Positions 47,522 through 57,450 of a stretch of 62,074 nucleotides of DNA are shown here, in pieces (position 1 is the first letter of the stretch; the number at the start of each line of letters is the position of its first letter). The notes beneath the pieces were generated by a model. That model searched no databases and was not told where the DNA came from. It was given only the letters and a program-made list of their open reading frames with translations. Made by a program: the position numbers and the translations under genes. Origin of the DNA: Burkholderiales bacterium (GTDB taxonomy: Bacteria; Pseudomonadota; Gammaproteobacteria; Burkholderiales; Burkholderiaceae_C); assembly GCA_026400275.1 (NCBI GenBank), contig JAPLPK010000020.1:1-62074 (forward strand). The letters run 5' to 3'.

Positions 47522-47540
47522 CAGCGGGCATGCCCCGCTG
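47522..47540. terminator. Hairpin just after proQ
   Basis: CAGCGGG (47522-47528) and CCCGCTG (47534-47540) form a perfect 7-bp stem with loop CATGC. On the plus strand it follows the proQ stop by 7 nt without a T tract. On the minus strand it is followed by GAGGCTTTT, so it could back up the stronger terminator at 47604-47640. Confidence 0.5.
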
Positions 47541-47603
47541 TGAGCTCTGTACTGTTGGGACTAAAAACCGCCGCTGAACGGCGATACAAGTGAAAAGATC
47601 CAG

Positions 47604-47640
47604 AAATGAAAAAACCCACTCAAGGTGGGTTTTTTCATTT
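47604..47640. terminator. Strong bidirectional intrinsic terminator
   Basis: Perfect 16-bp inverted repeat: AAATGAAAAAACCCAC (47604-47619), loop TCAAG, then GTGGGTTTTTTCATTT (47625-47640). It has a GC-rich CCCAC/GTGGG centre with an A6/T6 pair, so it works in both directions. It lies between proQ (plus) and the tRNA-fMet that ends the ribosomal operon (minus). Confidence 0.92.
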
Positions 47641-47661
47641 ACGGCATTTACCTGCCGAAAC

Positions 47662-47738
<77 letters not shown>

Positions 47739-47759
47739 GTATGTTTCTATTATAGCAGC

Positions 47760-48158
47760 TTATTCTTGGTCAGCTGATATTTCTACAACTTCTTTTGTCT
47801 CAGCACGATCAACCAGCTCGACCAATGCCATAGGCGCGTTATCGCCAACGCGGAAACCCATCTTCAAAATACGGGTGTAGCCGCCTGGACGTGCGTTGAA
47901 ACGCGGGCCCAGATCATTGAACAACTTGGTCACGCTATCACGATCGCGCAGACGATCGAAGGCCAAACGGCGGTTTGCAACAGTTGCTTCCTTGGCCAAA
48001 GTGATCATAGGTTCGATCACACGACGCAATTCCTTGGCCTTGGGCAAAGTGGTCTTGATGACTTCGTGTTCAATCAACGAGTTCATCATGTTGCGCAGCA
48101 TAGCCAGGCGGTGAGAGCTAGTGCGGTTAAGTTTACGAAGTCCGTGTCCGTGGCGCAT
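47760..48158 (-). CDS. rplQ: 50S ribosomal protein L17
   Basis: 132 aa, large-subunit protein near the exit tunnel. It opens [20 protein letters not shown], the invariant L17 start, and contains [20 protein letters not shown]. The C-terminal 15 residues are variable and acidic. Last protein gene of the alpha operon, 83 nt after rpoA. In that gap a small hairpin (TGTCCT and AGGACA, 48218-48233) may mark an RNA processing or attenuation point. Confidence 0.98.
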   Translation of the reverse strand: MRHGHGLRKLNRTSSHRLAMLRNMMNSLIEHEVIKTTLPKAKELRRVIEPMITLAKEATVANRRLAFDRLRDRDSVTKLFNDLGPRFNARPGGYTRILKMGFRVGDNAPMALVELVDRAETKEVVEISADQE

Positions 48159-48241
48159 GGTGCATTCCTTTCAATTATTTTGACTCGCAGCCGGATCAGG
48201 TACTGCGCGTTGCACATTGTCCTTTGCAGGACATTTTTAAA

Positions 48242-49234
48242 TTAACGCTTGTCGAGGCCAGCAGGTGGCCAGCTTTCAAGCTTCATTCCCAAGGTCAGAC
48301 CGCGGGAAGCCAAAACTTCCTTGATCTCGTTCAAGGACTTGCGCCCCAGATTGGGAGTCTTCAACAACTCATTCTCGGTGCGCTGAATCAGATCGCCGAT
48401 GTAGTAGATGTTTTCAGCTTTCAGGCAGTTTGCAGAGCGAACCGTTAATTCCAGCTCATCCACAGGACGCAACAGGATAGGATCAAACTGTGTACTGCCA
48501 CGTGGTGCAGGTTGCTCAAAAACGCCGGCCAACTCACTGCCCTCCAACTGCGCGAATACCGCGAGTTGTTCGACTAGGATTTTAGCCGATGCGCGCACAG
48601 CATCTTCTGCAGAGATCGCGCCGTTGGTTTCGATCTCAACCACCAACTTATCCAAATCAGTACGTTGTTCAACGCGCGCACTTTCCACGGTGTAGCTTAC
48701 GCGCTTCACTGGCGAGAAAGATGCATCCAGAACAATCCGACCAATCGACTTAGTCTGCTCATCCGCATAGCGGCGCATGCTGCCTGGAACATAACCACGG
48801 CCCTTTTCAACCTTGATTTGCATGTCCAGCTTGCCGCCTTGAGACAGGTGCGCAATCACATGCTCTGGGTTGATGATTTCCACATCATGCGGCGTCTGGA
48901 TATCCGCAGCAGTAACAACACCGTCACCGTCCTTGCGCAGACTCAGAGTAACTTCGTCACGATTGTGCAGCTTGAAAACCACGCCCTTGAGATTCAACAG
49001 AATGTTGACTACGTCTTCTTGAACGCCATCAATCGAAGAATACTCATGCAAAACACCTGCAATCGTCACCTCAGTCGCTGAATAGCCCACCATAGACGAC
49101 AGCAGCACACGACGCAACGCATTGCCCAGCGTGTGCCCGTAGCCACGTTCAAATGGCTCCAGTGCTACTTTGGCACGGTTGTGCCCCAATTGCTCAACAT
49201 TGATGGCTTTGGGTTTCAGCAAATTAGTTTGCAT
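48242..49234 (-). CDS. rpoA: RNA polymerase alpha subunit
   Basis: 330 aa. The N-terminal assembly domain shows [20 protein letters not shown] and [20 protein letters not shown]. The C-terminal DNA-contact domain shows [20 protein letters not shown] and the [20 protein letters not shown] block. Normal length. In the alpha operon between rpsD and rplQ, so polymerase and ribosome production are co-ordinated. Confidence 0.98.
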   Translation of the reverse strand: MQTNLLKPKAINVEQLGHNRAKVALEPFERGYGHTLGNALRRVLLSSMVGYSATEVTIAGVLHEYSSIDGVQEDVVNILLNLKGVVFKLHNRDEVTLSLRKDGDGVVTAADIQTPHDVEIINPEHVIAHLSQGGKLDMQIKVEKGRGYVPGSMRRYADEQTKSIGRIVLDASFSPVKRVSYTVESARVEQRTDLDKLVVEIETNGAISAEDAVRASAKILVEQLAVFAQLEGSELAGVFEQPAPRGSTQFDPILLRPVDELELTVRSANCLKAENIYYIGDLIQRTENELLKTPNLGRKSLNEIKEVLASRGLTLGMKLESWPPAGLDKR

Positions 49235-49342
49235 GCATGCTTCCTCTCAATACCCCCAGCTCGTTACACCGGTAAGGCAAGTGTTGGTTCTAGACTGCAG
49301 TGCCCCGCAGCCTAGGAACAAAATCAAACGAAAAATGCGGAA

Positions 49343-49966
49343 TTAACGCGAATACAACTCAACGATCAGAGATTCGTTAATGTCAGCAGCAAACTCGTCG
49401 CGATCAGGGACCTTCTTGAAAGTACCTTCAGCCTTCTCGACACTCACTTCAACCCAGGCGGGCAAACCAACTTGTTGCGCCAATTGCAGGGCTTCAACAA
49501 TGCGGTTCTGCTTCTTGGACTTGTCGCGAACAGACACCACGTCACCCGTCTTAACCATGTAAGAAGGGATATTCACGGACTGACCGTTCACCGTGATGGC
49601 CTTATGAGACACGAGCTGACGCGCCTCAGCACGCGTGGAACCGAAACCCATGCGGTACACAACATTGTCGAGGCGGGACTCCAGCAGGAACAACAGGTTC
49701 GCACCGGTATTGCCCTTACGGCGATCCGCTTCTTCGAAGTAGCGACGGAACTGACGCTCCAAAACACCATACATGCGCTTTACTTTTTGCTTTTCGCGCA
49801 GTTGGAGACCGAAGTCAGAGGTGCGAGCACCAGACGTGCGGCCGTGCTGGCCAGGTTTGGAATCGAACTTAGCCTTGTCACTGATCGAACGACGTGCGCT
49901 CTTCAAGAACAGGTCAGTGCCTTCACGGCGAGAGAGTTTGGCCTTGGGGCCGAGATAGCGTGCCAC
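49343..49966 (-). CDS. rpsD: 30S ribosomal protein S4
   Basis: 207 aa primary 16S rRNA binder. It opens [20 protein letters not shown]. The S4 RNA-binding domain is visible ([40 protein letters not shown]). It lacks the N-terminal Cys cluster, so it is the zinc-free form. In E. coli S4 represses the alpha operon by binding a leader pseudoknot; no such structure could be confirmed by eye here. The 108-nt gap to rpoA is unexceptional. Confidence 0.98.
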   Translation of the reverse strand: MARYLGPKAKLSRREGTDLFLKSARRSISDKAKFDSKPGQHGRTSGARTSDFGLQLREKQKVKRMYGVLERQFRRYFEEADRRKGNTGANLLFLLESRLDNVVYRMGFGSTRAEARQLVSHKAITVNGQSVNIPSYMVKTGDVVSVRDKSKKQNRIVEALQLAQQVGLPAWVEVSVEKAEGTFKKVPDRDEFAADINESLIVELYSR

Positions 49967-50075
49967 TTGAGCTTCCTTTTATATTATCTTCCGCGAAAAA
50001 TCCGCGGGAGCCGTCTGATCAATACAGACGGCGGTGGGCTTATTTAAAAACGTACCCAGAAATGTCGATCTGGAG

Positions 50076-50480
50076 TTAGATCCGACGGCGCTTTTGAGGG
50101 CGGCAGCCGTTGTGCGGTACGGGCGTCACGTCAGCGATCGACGTGATACGGATGCCAAGGGCACCCAATGCACGGACCGACGATTCACGGCCAGGTCCAG
50201 GACCCTTGATCTCTACATCCAGGTTCTTGATACCTTGCTCAATGGCTGCACGACCCGCCACTTCCGATGCAACCTGAGCAGCAAACGGTGTGGATTTACG
50301 CGAACCCTTGAAACCCTGACCACCGGACGACGCCCAAGACAAGGCGTTGCCTTGACGATCGGTAATCGTGATGATGGTGTTATTGAAGGAAGCATGCACG
50401 TGTGCCACGCCGTCGGAAACGTTCTTACGAACTTTCTTACGGACGCGCTGCGATGCATTACTTTGCTGAGCTTTTGCCAT
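50076..50480 (-). CDS. rpsK: 30S ribosomal protein S11
   Basis: 134 aa platform protein. Family stretches: [40 protein letters not shown], and the C-terminal [17 protein letters not shown]. Placed between rpsM and rpsD in the usual alpha-operon order. The N-terminal extension before NVSDGV is short and basic, with [12 protein letters not shown]. Confidence 0.98.
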   Translation of the reverse strand: MAKAQQSNASQRVRKKVRKNVSDGVAHVHASFNNTIITITDRQGNALSWASSGGQGFKGSRKSTPFAAQVASEVAGRAAIEQGIKNLDVEIKGPGPGRESSVRALGALGIRITSIADVTPVPHNGCRPQKRRRI

Positions 50481-50498
50481 AGTGATCTCTCAATCTCT

Positions 50499-50864
50499 TT
50501 ATTTCTTCAGGGACGCCGCAGCCTTACGCGGACCCTTGCGGGTGCGGGCATTGGTACGGGTACGCTGACCACGCATAGGCAAACCGCGACGGTGGCGGAA
50601 ACCACGGTAGCAACCGATGTCCATCAATCGCTTGATGTTCATCGTGGTTTCTCTACGCAAATCGCCTTCAATAGTGAATTGAGCGATCTGGTCGCGGATC
50701 TTTTCCAGATCTGCGTCGGTCAAGTCCTTGACCTTCTTGGAATATGCAATGTCGCATGCTTCGCAAATCTTGCGAGCGCGTGTGCGACCGATGCCGAAAA
50801 TAGCCGTCAAGCCAATTTCTGCATGCTGTTGCGGCGGAATATTAATACCAGCGATACGTGCCAT
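50499..50864 (-). CDS. rpsM: 30S ribosomal protein S13
   Basis: 121 aa head protein contacting the P-site tRNA. It opens [20 protein letters not shown], has [17 protein letters not shown], and ends with the basic tail [20 protein letters not shown]. First gene of the alpha operon proper, 23 nt after rpmJ, 18 nt before rpsK. Confidence 0.98.
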   Translation of the reverse strand: MARIAGINIPPQQHAEIGLTAIFGIGRTRARKICEACDIAYSKKVKDLTDADLEKIRDQIAQFTIEGDLRRETTMNIKRLMDIGCYRGFRHRRGLPMRGQRTRTNARTRKGPRKAAASLKK

Positions 50865-50887
50865 GTGCGTCCTCTAAAACTTTTCTA

Positions 50888-51001
50888 TCAACCTTGACGC
50901 TGTTTGTGGCGAGGATCTGTACAGATCACACGTACCACACCCTTGCGGCGGATGACTTTACAGTTACGGCAGATTTTCTTAACCGAAGCTGAAACTCTCA
51001 T
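50888..51001 (-). CDS. rpmJ: 50S ribosomal protein L36 (zinc-ribbon form)
   Basis: 37 aa, too short for most gene screens: [20 protein letters not shown], then [17 protein letters not shown]. The Cys-x2-Cys, Cys and His residues (CRNC, C in VICTD, H in PRHK) are all present, so it is the zinc-binding C+ form. It lies between secY and rpsM. The 99-nt gap on the secY side is too small for infA, which often sits here in proteobacteria. Confidence 0.97.
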   Translation of the reverse strand: MRVSASVKKICRNCKVIRRKGVVRVICTDPRHKQRQG

Positions 51002-51100
51002 TTAACTCTCCTAAAACTTTTTTGCCAGTCCTACCATCGTCGGCCGGAACACAATACGAGCCTGCGAAAAATCGTAGGGCATCACCTACAAATACTTTTA

Positions 51101-52417
51101 TCAAGTACCTGTTGAAGATTTGAAATTCGCCTTTTTCAGCAATGACTCATATTGCTGCGACATCATGTAGTTCTGCACTTGGGCCATGAAATCCATGGTC
51201 ACCACAACAATAATCAACAGCGAAGTGCCACCAAAATTAAACGGCACATTGTATTTAAGCACCAATATTTCCGGTATCAAACACACAAAAGTGATGTAGA
51301 CGGCGCCAGCCAAAGTTAGGCGGAGCAAAATTTTGTCTATATAACGCGCCGTGTGCTCACCAGGACGAATACCAGGAATAAAAGCGCCGCTCTTCTTCAA
51401 GTTATCTGCTGTTTCCCGGCTATTGAAAACCAATGCCGTGTAGAAAAAGCAGAAAAACACTATCGCGCTTGCGTAGAACAGCACGTAGACGGGCTGTCCG
51501 GGGCTCAGCATTCCTGCAACATCCTTTAGCCACCGCAGGGATTCCGTGGTGCTAAACCAGTTCACTACCGTAGCAGGCAACAAAATGATGGAAGAGGCGA
51601 ATATTGGAGGAATCACACCAGCCATATTCAGCTTCAACGGCAAATGCGAAGATTGGCCGCCATAAACTTTATTACCTACTTGTCTTCTGGCGTAATTCAC
51701 CAAAATCTTACGCTGGCCTCGTTCAACGAAAACAACGAAGTAGGTAACCAACGCAACTACGGCAACAATGAAAATAGAGGAAATAATGCTCATCGCACCA
51801 GTCCGCACCAACTCCAGCAGTCCACCAATAGAGCCAGGCAAACCCGCAGCAATACCGGCAAAAATCAGAATCGAAATACCGTTGCCCAAACCGCGCTCAG
51901 TGATTTGCTCACCCAACCACATCAAGAACATAGTTCCAGCAGTTAAGCTCACAACAGCTGTCATACGGAAACCAAAACCAGGCGACAAAACCAATCCAGG
52001 CGAGCTTTCCAACCCTGTTGCAATCACCAAGGATTGAAACAATGCCAAACCTAGAGTTCCATAGCGGGTGTACTGGGTAATCTTGCGGCGGCCAGACTCG
52101 CCTTCCTTCTTCATCTGCTCAAACATCGGCACCACATATCCCATCAATTGCATGATGATGGAGGCCGATATATAGGGCATGATTCCCAAGGCAAATACTG
52201 TGAAGCGCGACAGAGCACCACCAGAGAACATATTGAATAAGCTCAATATGCCGCCTTGCTGCCCCTTAAAAAGCTGCTGCAGTTGTGCTGGATCAATTCC
52301 GGGAACCGGAATATGTGCGCCAATTCGGTACACAACCAGCGCCAGCAACAAAAACACCAAGCGGCGACGCAGGTCACCAAACTTACCCGTTTTTGCAATT
52401 TGAGCGCTAGTTGCCAC
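51101..52417 (-). CDS. secY: Protein translocase subunit SecY
   Basis: 438 aa, ten transmembrane helices, the central pore of the Sec translocon. Conserved stretches: [20 protein letters not shown], the [20 protein letters not shown] segment, [20 protein letters not shown] and the cytoplasmic loop [20 protein letters not shown]. Last gene of the spc part, after rplO. The AT-richer wobble usage is like that of the ribosomal genes around it. Confidence 0.98.
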   Translation of the reverse strand: MATSAQIAKTGKFGDLRRRLVFLLLALVVYRIGAHIPVPGIDPAQLQQLFKGQQGGILSLFNMFSGGALSRFTVFALGIMPYISASIIMQLMGYVVPMFEQMKKEGESGRRKITQYTRYGTLGLALFQSLVIATGLESSPGLVLSPGFGFRMTAVVSLTAGTMFLMWLGEQITERGLGNGISILIFAGIAAGLPGSIGGLLELVRTGAMSIISSIFIVAVVALVTYFVVFVERGQRKILVNYARRQVGNKVYGGQSSHLPLKLNMAGVIPPIFASSIILLPATVVNWFSTTESLRWLKDVAGMLSPGQPVYVLFYASAIVFFCFFYTALVFNSRETADNLKKSGAFIPGIRPGEHTARYIDKILLRLTLAGAVYITFVCLIPEILVLKYNVPFNFGGTSLLIIVVVTMDFMAQVQNYMMSQQYESLLKKANFKSSTGT

Positions 52418-52441
52418 CGAATATTTCCTTCAACTGTAAAG

Positions 52442-52879
52442 TCAAACCAAGCTGCCGCCAGCAGCTTCGATCGCAACCTTGGCTGCGGCCGTAGCGCCGA
52501 TACCGGTCAATTTGACAGCCTTGGTCAGTTTGCCGGTCTTGATGACCTTTACGACCTTGGCCAATTCGCCAATCAGACCAGCTTGCTTCAACAGCAAGAC
52601 GTCAACTTCTGCTGCGCCCAGTTGCTCCAGAGCAGTGAGAGTCACTTCAGCATTGAACTTCAGCAAATGCGATTTGAAACCACGCTTAGGCAAGCGGCGT
52701 TGCATAGGCATTTGACCGCCTTCAAAACCTACCTTGTGGTAACCACCGGCACGCGATTTTTGACCTTTGTGACCACGACCCGAGGTTTTACCCAGGCCAG
52801 AGCCAATGCCGCGACCGACGCGACGCTTGGCGTGCTTTGCGCCCGCTGCGGGCTTAATGCCATTGAGTTCCATCGTCAT
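52442..52879 (-). CDS. rplO: 50S ribosomal protein L15
   Basis: 145 aa. It opens [20 protein letters not shown] after a two-codon alternative start (MTMEL). The Gly-rich basic N-terminus [20 protein letters not shown] and the body [20 protein letters not shown] are diagnostic. Immediately downstream of rpmD (3 nt). Confidence 0.98.
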   Translation of the reverse strand: MTMELNGIKPAAGAKHAKRRVGRGIGSGLGKTSGRGHKGQKSRAGGYHKVGFEGGQMPMQRRLPKRGFKSHLLKFNAEVTLTALEQLGAAEVDVLLLKQAGLIGELAKVVKVIKTGKLTKAVKLTGIGATAAAKVAIEAAGGSLV

Positions 52880-52882
52880 CCC

Positions 52883-53065
52883 TTAGAGGACTTTGACCAG
52901 ATAACTGATCTTGTTGATCATGCCGCGGACTTCAGGTGTATCTTGCAATTCGCTAACACTGCGAATCTTGCGTAGACCCAAACCACGAACGGTAGCGCGA
53001 TGCGATTCTTTCGTGCCAATAGGGCTACGAACCAGCGTCACTTTGATTGTTTGTTGCGTTGTCAT
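52883..53065 (-). CDS. rpmD: 50S ribosomal protein L30
   Basis: 60 aa, the short bacterial form: [20 protein letters not shown], then [20 protein letters not shown] and [14 protein letters not shown]. Lies between rpsE and rplO in the usual spc order, 14 nt after rpsE. Confidence 0.98.
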   Translation of the reverse strand: MTTQQTIKVTLVRSPIGTKESHRATVRGLGLRKIRSVSELQDTPEVRGMINKISYLVKVL

Positions 53066-53079
53066 ATCAATACCCCTGC

Positions 53080-53604
53080 TTAAGCGAGGATCTCTTCAAC
53101 GTTCTTGCCGCGCTTTGCTGCAATATCCGCTGGAGTGGTCGAGTTACGCAAGGCGTCCAAAGTGGCACGTACCATGTTGTAAGGGTTGGACGAACCGTGG
53201 CTTTTTGCCACGATGTCGGTGATACCCATTACTTCAAAGACAGCGCGCATTGGGCCTCCAGCAATAATGCCGGTACCCTTGGGGGCCGGAGCCATCATTA
53301 CGTTGGCTGCGCCGTGCTGGCCGGTAACCTTATGAAAAACGGAACCGTTCTTCAGAGTCACCTTGACCATATTGCGACGTGCTTCTTCCATAGCCTTTTG
53401 AACAGCTGCTGGAACTTCCTTGGACTTTCCCTTGCCCATGCCAACGCGGCCTTCGCCGTCGCCGACCACAGTCAAAGCTGCAAAACCTAGAATTCGGCCG
53501 CCCTTAACAACCTTGGTCACGCGGTTCACCGCGATCATCTTCTCGCGCAGACCGTCCTCAGGCCCTTCAGCCTTACCCTGCATTTTCCCTTGAACTTTAG
53601 CCAT
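53080..53604 (-). CDS. rpsE: 30S ribosomal protein S5
   Basis: 174 aa. It has the N-terminal S5 domain ([40 protein letters not shown]) and the C-terminal part ([20 protein letters not shown]). The first 18 residues form a Gln/Lys/Gly-rich extension ([18 protein letters not shown]). S5 is part of the mRNA entry site and affects decoding accuracy. Confidence 0.98.
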   Translation of the reverse strand: MAKVQGKMQGKAEGPEDGLREKMIAVNRVTKVVKGGRILGFAALTVVGDGEGRVGMGKGKSKEVPAAVQKAMEEARRNMVKVTLKNGSVFHKVTGQHGAANVMMAPAPKGTGIIAGGPMRAVFEVMGITDIVAKSHGSSNPYNMVRATLDALRNSTTPADIAAKRGKNVEEILA

Positions 53605-53621
53605 GATTTATTCCGATCTGC

Positions 53622-53987
53622 TTAGAACTGCAAGCCAGCTTCGCGGGCAGCATCGGCAAGCGCCTTGACGCGGCCGTGGTACGCAAAACCTGAGCGATCA
53701 AACGCTACTTTTTCAACACCAGCGGCTTTGGCTTTTTCGGCAATCAGTTTGCCGATAGCTTGAGCTGCAGTTGTGTTGCCACCCTTGCCAGAACCGCCCA
53801 GTTCTTTGCGAACCGCAACTTCTGCGGTCGAAGCGCTGGCCAAAACCTTGGCACCGTCGCCAGAAATAACGCTGGCGTAGATGTGGAGATTCGTACGATT
53901 TACCGTCAAGCGTGCAACGCCTTGGGTCGCAATACGAATGCGGGTTTGGCGAGCACGACGGAGACGCTGTTCTTTTTTGGTCAACAT
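53622..53987 (-). CDS. rplR: 50S ribosomal protein L18
   Basis: 121 aa 5S rRNA-binding protein. It opens [20 protein letters not shown] and has [20 protein letters not shown], then the C-terminal [20 protein letters not shown] and [10 protein letters not shown]. Standard length; 11 nt after rplF. Confidence 0.98.
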   Translation of the reverse strand: MLTKKEQRLRRARQTRIRIATQGVARLTVNRTNLHIYASVISGDGAKVLASASTAEVAVRKELGGSGKGGNTTAAQAIGKLIAEKAKAAGVEKVAFDRSGFAYHGRVKALADAAREAGLQF

Positions 53988-53998
53988 GTTGCGGCTCC

Positions 53999-54532
53999 TT
54001 ACTTCTTCTTGGTTTCTTTGATCGTGATCTTCTCATCCGAATAACGGATGCCCTTGCCTTTGTAAGGCTCAGGAGGACGAATCGCACGAATCTCAGCAGC
54101 CACTTGGCCAACCCGTTGACGGTCCGCACCCTTGATCAGAATTTCTGTCGGGGTGGGGGTCGCAACGGTGATACCAGCAGGCATATCGATATTGACGGGG
54201 TGGGAGTAACCCACAGCCAAGTTCAGCTTTGCACCCTGGGCGGCGGCTTTATAGCCCACGCCAACCAGGCTCAGCTTCTTCTCGAAACCCTTGGTCACAC
54301 CTACAACCATATTGTTTACCAGCTGACGCATGGTGCCCGACATGGCGTTGGCTTCACGTGATTCATTTGCTGGGGCAAAGGTTAACTTGCCAGCATCATT
54401 CACCACTTTGACCAGTGCATTTTGGGTCAACGACAGCGTACCGCCGGTGCCCTTGACATTGATTTGGTCGTCCTTGATTGCCACATCCACACCAGCGGGG
54501 ATGGCAACAGGCATTTTTCCTACGCGAGACAT
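53999..54532 (-). CDS. rplF: 50S ribosomal protein L6
   Basis: 177 aa with the two L6 repeats. It opens [20 protein letters not shown], contains [20 protein letters not shown], and ends with the signature [20 protein letters not shown] plus a basic tail. Placed between rpsH and rplR. Confidence 0.98.
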   Translation of the reverse strand: MSRVGKMPVAIPAGVDVAIKDDQINVKGTGGTLSLTQNALVKVVNDAGKLTFAPANESREANAMSGTMRQLVNNMVVGVTKGFEKKLSLVGVGYKAAAQGAKLNLAVGYSHPVNIDMPAGITVATPTPTEILIKGADRQRVGQVAAEIRAIRPPEPYKGKGIRYSDEKITIKETKKK

Positions 54533-54548
54533 TTGCTATTTCTCCTGC

Positions 54549-54944
54549 TTAAGCGACGTAGCACAAGACTTCGCCGCCAACGCCGGTAGCGCGGGCTTTG
54601 CGGTCGGTCATCACGCCTTGGGGGGTGGTGACAATCGCCACGCCCAAGCCATTCATGACTTGAGGAATGGCATCATGGCCTTTGTAAACACGCAGGCCAG
54701 GACGGCTTACGCGTTCGATACGTTCGATCACTGGGCGACCGGCGTAATATTTCAAAGTGATTTCCAGCTCGCTTTTGCCGGCATCGGTTTTCACCTTGAA
54801 GCCGTCAATGTAGCCTTCGTCCTTCAGCACTTGGGCAATCGCCACCTTCACTTTGGAAGAGGGGATCGATACGGTAGTCTTAGCTACCATTTGCGCGTTG
54901 CGGATACGGGTCAGCAAGTCGGCAATGGGGTCACTCATACTCAT
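54549..54944 (-). CDS. rpsH: 30S ribosomal protein S8
   Basis: 131 aa 16S rRNA binder. It opens [20 protein letters not shown] and carries [20 protein letters not shown]; the C-terminal signature is [20 protein letters not shown], then [11 protein letters not shown]. In E. coli S8 is the translational repressor of the spc operon. The start could also be the second Met (54938). Confidence 0.98.
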   Translation of the reverse strand: MSMSDPIADLLTRIRNAQMVAKTTVSIPSSKVKVAIAQVLKDEGYIDGFKVKTDAGKSELEITLKYYAGRPVIERIERVSRPGLRVYKGHDAIPQVMNGLGVAIVTTPQGVMTDRKARATGVGGEVLCYVA

Positions 54945-54964
54945 GTCTAGTTCTCCTGCCTTAC

Positions 54965-55270
54965 TTACCAGCTGGCCTTAACCATACCGGGGATATCGCC
55001 AGCGAAAGCCAGCTCACGCACCTTAGCGCGGGCCAGACCAAACTGACGGAACGTGCCACGTGGACGACCCGTGATCGCGCAACGATTGCGTTGACGAGTA
55101 GGGTTAGCGTTACGTGGGAGCTGCTGCAGAGCCAAACGGGCTACTGCGCGCTCTTCTTCGCTTTTCTTTGCGTCGTTCGAAGTTGCCTTCAGTTCCGCAT
55201 GCTTAGCTGCATATTTGGCGACCAGACGGTCACGCTTGAGCTCGCGCTCGATCAAAGCTTTTTTAGCCAC
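54965..55270 (-). CDS. rpsN: 30S ribosomal protein S14 (zinc-free long form)
   Basis: 101 aa. It opens [20 protein letters not shown] and ends [20 protein letters not shown] then [20 protein letters not shown]. The CxxC pairs of the short zinc-binding S14 are absent, so this is the C-minus type normal in proteobacteria. It lies 8 nt after rplE. Confidence 0.98.
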   Translation of the reverse strand: MAKKALIERELKRDRLVAKYAAKHAELKATSNDAKKSEEERAVARLALQQLPRNANPTRQRNRCAITGRPRGTFRQFGLARAKVRELAFAGDIPGMVKASW

Positions 55271-55278
55271 ACGTCACC

Positions 55279-55824
55279 TCAGTTCTTGAACGGAAAACGG
55301 AAACCAGCGAGCAGTGCCTTGCACTCTTCGTCGTTCTTTGCCGTCGTCGTGATGCTGATATTGAGACCGCGCAAGGCATCAACCTTGTCGTACTCGATTT
55401 CAGGGAAAATGATCTGCTCTTTCACGCCGATGTTGTAGTTACCACGGCCATCGAAAGCGCGACCAGAGATACCGCGGAAGTCACGTACACGGGGCAAAGC
55501 CACGGTTACAAAACGGTCCAGGAACTCAAACATCTGAACGCCACGCAAGGTCACCATGCAACCAATGGCTTGACCTTCGCGGATTTTGAAACCGGCGATA
55601 GCCTTCTTGGCCTTGGTCACCACAGGCTTTTGGCCCGCGATCTTGGTCAGGTCAGCCACAGCGTTGTCCATAACCTTTTTGTCGGATACAGCTTCGCTCA
55701 CACCCATGTTCAAGGTGATCTTGGTGAAACGTGGAACTTGCATCACCGAGGTGTAGCCAAACTTGGCCATCAACTCTGGAGCGACTTTTTCGCGGTAGTG
55801 TTGTTGTAAACGTGCCATGCTCAT
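55279..55824 (-). CDS. rplE: 50S ribosomal protein L5
   Basis: 181 aa 5S rRNA-binding protein. [20 protein letters not shown] is followed by [20 protein letters not shown]; the C-terminus reads [20 protein letters not shown]. The ATG at 55824 overlaps the rplX stop (ATGA), so translation is coupled; a second Met lies two codons on. Confidence 0.98.
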   Translation of the reverse strand: MSMARLQQHYREKVAPELMAKFGYTSVMQVPRFTKITLNMGVSEAVSDKKVMDNAVADLTKIAGQKPVVTKAKKAIAGFKIREGQAIGCMVTLRGVQMFEFLDRFVTVALPRVRDFRGISGRAFDGRGNYNIGVKEQIIFPEIEYDKVDALRGLNISITTTAKNDEECKALLAGFRFPFKN

Positions 55825-56141
55825 GCCACCTTGATTTCTTCGCCGCTGGACTTGTAAACGCGTGTGCGCTTGCCGTCCGCCAGCACCTTGATTCCAACAC
55901 GATCAGCCTTACCGGTAGCAGCATTGAAAATGGCTACGTTGGACTGGTGAATTGGCATGTTCTTTTCGACGATGCCGCCGGCCTCACCCTTCATGGGGTT
56001 TGGCTTAGCGTGCTTCTTGACCATGTTGATGCCATCGACCAACAGGTAAGAATCATCTTTACGCAGCGCGACAGTACCGCGCTTGCCTTTATCGCGCCCG
56101 GTGAGCACGACAACTTGGTCGCCTTTGCGAATCTTGTTCAT
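55821..56141 (-). CDS. rplX: 50S ribosomal protein L24
   Basis: 106 aa assembly-initiator protein. [20 protein letters not shown] is the KOW motif, followed by [20 protein letters not shown] and [20 protein letters not shown]. Starts 9 nt after rplN; overlaps rplE by 4 nt. Confidence 0.98.
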   Translation of the reverse strand: MNKIRKGDQVVVLTGRDKGKRGTVALRKDDSYLLVDGINMVKKHAKPNPMKGEAGGIVEKNMPIHQSNVAIFNAATGKADRVGIKVLADGKRTRVYKSSGEEIKVA

Positions 56142-56150
56142 GTCGCGTCC

Positions 56151-56519
56151 TTACAGAACTTCAGGGGCCAAAGACACGATCTTCATGAACTTTTCAGTGC
56201 GCAATTCGCGCGTCACTGGTCCGAAGATGCGGGTGCCGATGGGCTCCAGCTTTGCATTCAGCAACACAGCTGCGTTGCCATCGAATTTGACCAGCGAACC
56301 GTCTGCACGACGGATACCTTTGGCCGTGCGCACCACCACTGCACTGTAGATCTCGCCTTTTTTGACGCGACCACGTGGAGCGGCTTCTTTGATGCTCACT
56401 TTGATGATGTCACCAACACTTGCGTAACGACGCTTGGACCCGCCCAGCACCTTGATGCAGAGAACGGATTTCGCGCCGGTATTGTCGGCAACATCTAACC
56501 GGGATTCAGTTTGGATCAT
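56151..56519 (-). CDS. rplN: 50S ribosomal protein L14
   Basis: 122 aa. [20 protein letters not shown] is the invariant L14 opening, followed by [20 protein letters not shown] and [20 protein letters not shown]. First gene of the spc operon here; in many bacteria rpsQ, rpmC and rplP lie directly upstream, but a HAD phosphatase gene occupies that place. A clear sigma-70 promoter lies about 140 nt upstream. Confidence 0.98.
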   Translation of the reverse strand: MIQTESRLDVADNTGAKSVLCIKVLGGSKRRYASVGDIIKVSIKEAAPRGRVKKGEIYSAVVVRTAKGIRRADGSLVKFDGNAAVLLNAKLEPIGTRIFGPVTRELRTEKFMKIVSLAPEVL

Positions 56520-56660
56520 GTCTATGTTTTCCCAACTTGCATCGAGTGCCCCAACCTAAGCCGCAGCACGCAATCAGTCTTGGGCCCGTCGTCCACGCTA
56601 CAAACCACTCATAGCGCTTCCTTTGGGCAGAAGCATCGCTTTTTAGGAGCGAAGCCCTCG

Positions 56661-56689
56661 ATTATGCAGAGTATTTAGAGATGCGTCAA
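56661..56689 (-). promoter_or_regulatory. Sigma-70 promoter of the spc/alpha ribosomal operon
   Basis: On the minus strand TTGACG (56684-56689) and CATAAT (56661-56666) are separated by exactly 17 nt, a near-consensus sigma-70 promoter. The -35 hexamer contains the TGA stop codon of the upstream HAD gene. Transcription should start near 56654 and give a leader of about 135 nt. That leader holds a small imperfect hairpin (GCTTCGC with GCGATGC). Confidence 0.85.
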
Positions 56690-57450
56690 CACCCCGCCAA
56701 GAATGGTTTAAATGCCAAATCGGCCTCAAATCTGCGGATGTTGGCTACACCCACGGTTTGCGGCATCGCCTCGAACATGCGCTGGTCATTGGTGGAGTCG
56801 CCTATATAAACCCAGCGCCCCATTTCAGCCTCCAGCGCACGCCCAAACAGTGTTTGCACGATCCAGCGCGCGCCCTCCCACTTGTTGTGCCCGCCAAACC
56901 AGCCATTGATATGGATGGAGCTGACCGTCGCGCGCATGCCCCCCGCCTCCAGCACGGCAACAACCTGGGCAATCTGGGCCGGCCACAAATGGCTGAATTC
57001 GCTGTGGTCAATGGCGATATCGGTTTCCCTGCCCGCAGAATCTTCGGCCAGGCAAGCACCGGGTACTTCGGCCAGCACGCGCTCGGCCAGCCTCTGCATG
57101 CGCACCTGATTGGCTTGCCGCGTAACTGCGTCCTGAATATATATTTTTGATAGCACCTGACGCATATGAATACTGCGCTGGAGGCCAATTTCATTACTAT
57201 TTATCAACGCTACGGCGCCGTTCTCGGCGACGATGGCATCGATCGGCCAGGACTGGGCAAACGGCTCACTCCAACCCACCGGGCGCCCGGTAATGGCAAT
57301 CACAGCCAGACCTGCAGACTTCAAATCCTGCAAAGCCTGCAAAGCGTCGGGGGTGATGGCACCGTCTGTTGTCAGCGTGTCGTCTATATCGGTAAGCACG
57401 CCCCACACGCCACGCCGCTGCTCCAGCGGCCATTGCGCCAGGGGTTTCAT
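56686..57450 (-). CDS. HAD-superfamily (IIB) phosphatase, SPP/MPGP-like
   Basis: 254 aa. HAD motif I is TDIDDTLTTDG, motif II is ITGRPVGW, and motif IV is YIGDSTNDQRMFEAM. The cap part includes DSAGRETDIAIDHSEFSHLW. It belongs to the Cof/sucrose-phosphate-phosphatase branch often annotated mannosyl-3-phosphoglycerate phosphatase; substrate is unproven. The start overlaps the glpD stop by 4 nt (ATGA), so it is part of the glycerol operon. Residues about 85-105 (GLQRSIHMRQVLSKIYIQDA) are encoded by a copy of the dispersed repeat. Confidence 0.85.
   Translation of the reverse strand: MKPLAQWPLEQRRGVWGVLTDIDDTLTTDGAITPDALQALQDLKSAGLAVIAITGRPVGWSEPFAQSWPIDAIVAENGAVALINSNEIGLQRSIHMRQVLSKIYIQDAVTRQANQVRMQRLAERVLAEVPGACLAEDSAGRETDIAIDHSEFSHLWPAQIAQVVAVLEAGGMRATVSSIHINGWFGGHNKWEGARWIVQTLFGRALEAEMGRWVYIGDSTNDQRMFEAMPQTVGVANIRRFEADLAFKPFLAGC
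57141..57195. repeat. Repeat-family copy inside the HAD phosphatase gene
   Basis: ATATTTTTGATAGCACCTGA, then CGCATATGAATACTGCGCTGG and GAGGCCAATTT, follow the family order: AT-rich arm, ATAGC, CGCA, GAATAC, TGCGC, GAGGC. It is read in frame and encodes about 18 residues between motif II and the cap signature, where a surface loop is likely. Confidence 0.65.

Noticed and set aside
48218-48233. Intrinsic terminator between rpoA and rplQ
   Set aside because: The TGTCCT/AGGACA hairpin has its T-rich side on the plus strand, where no gene is being transcribed. On the operon strand it lacks a T tract, so termination before rplQ is unlikely.
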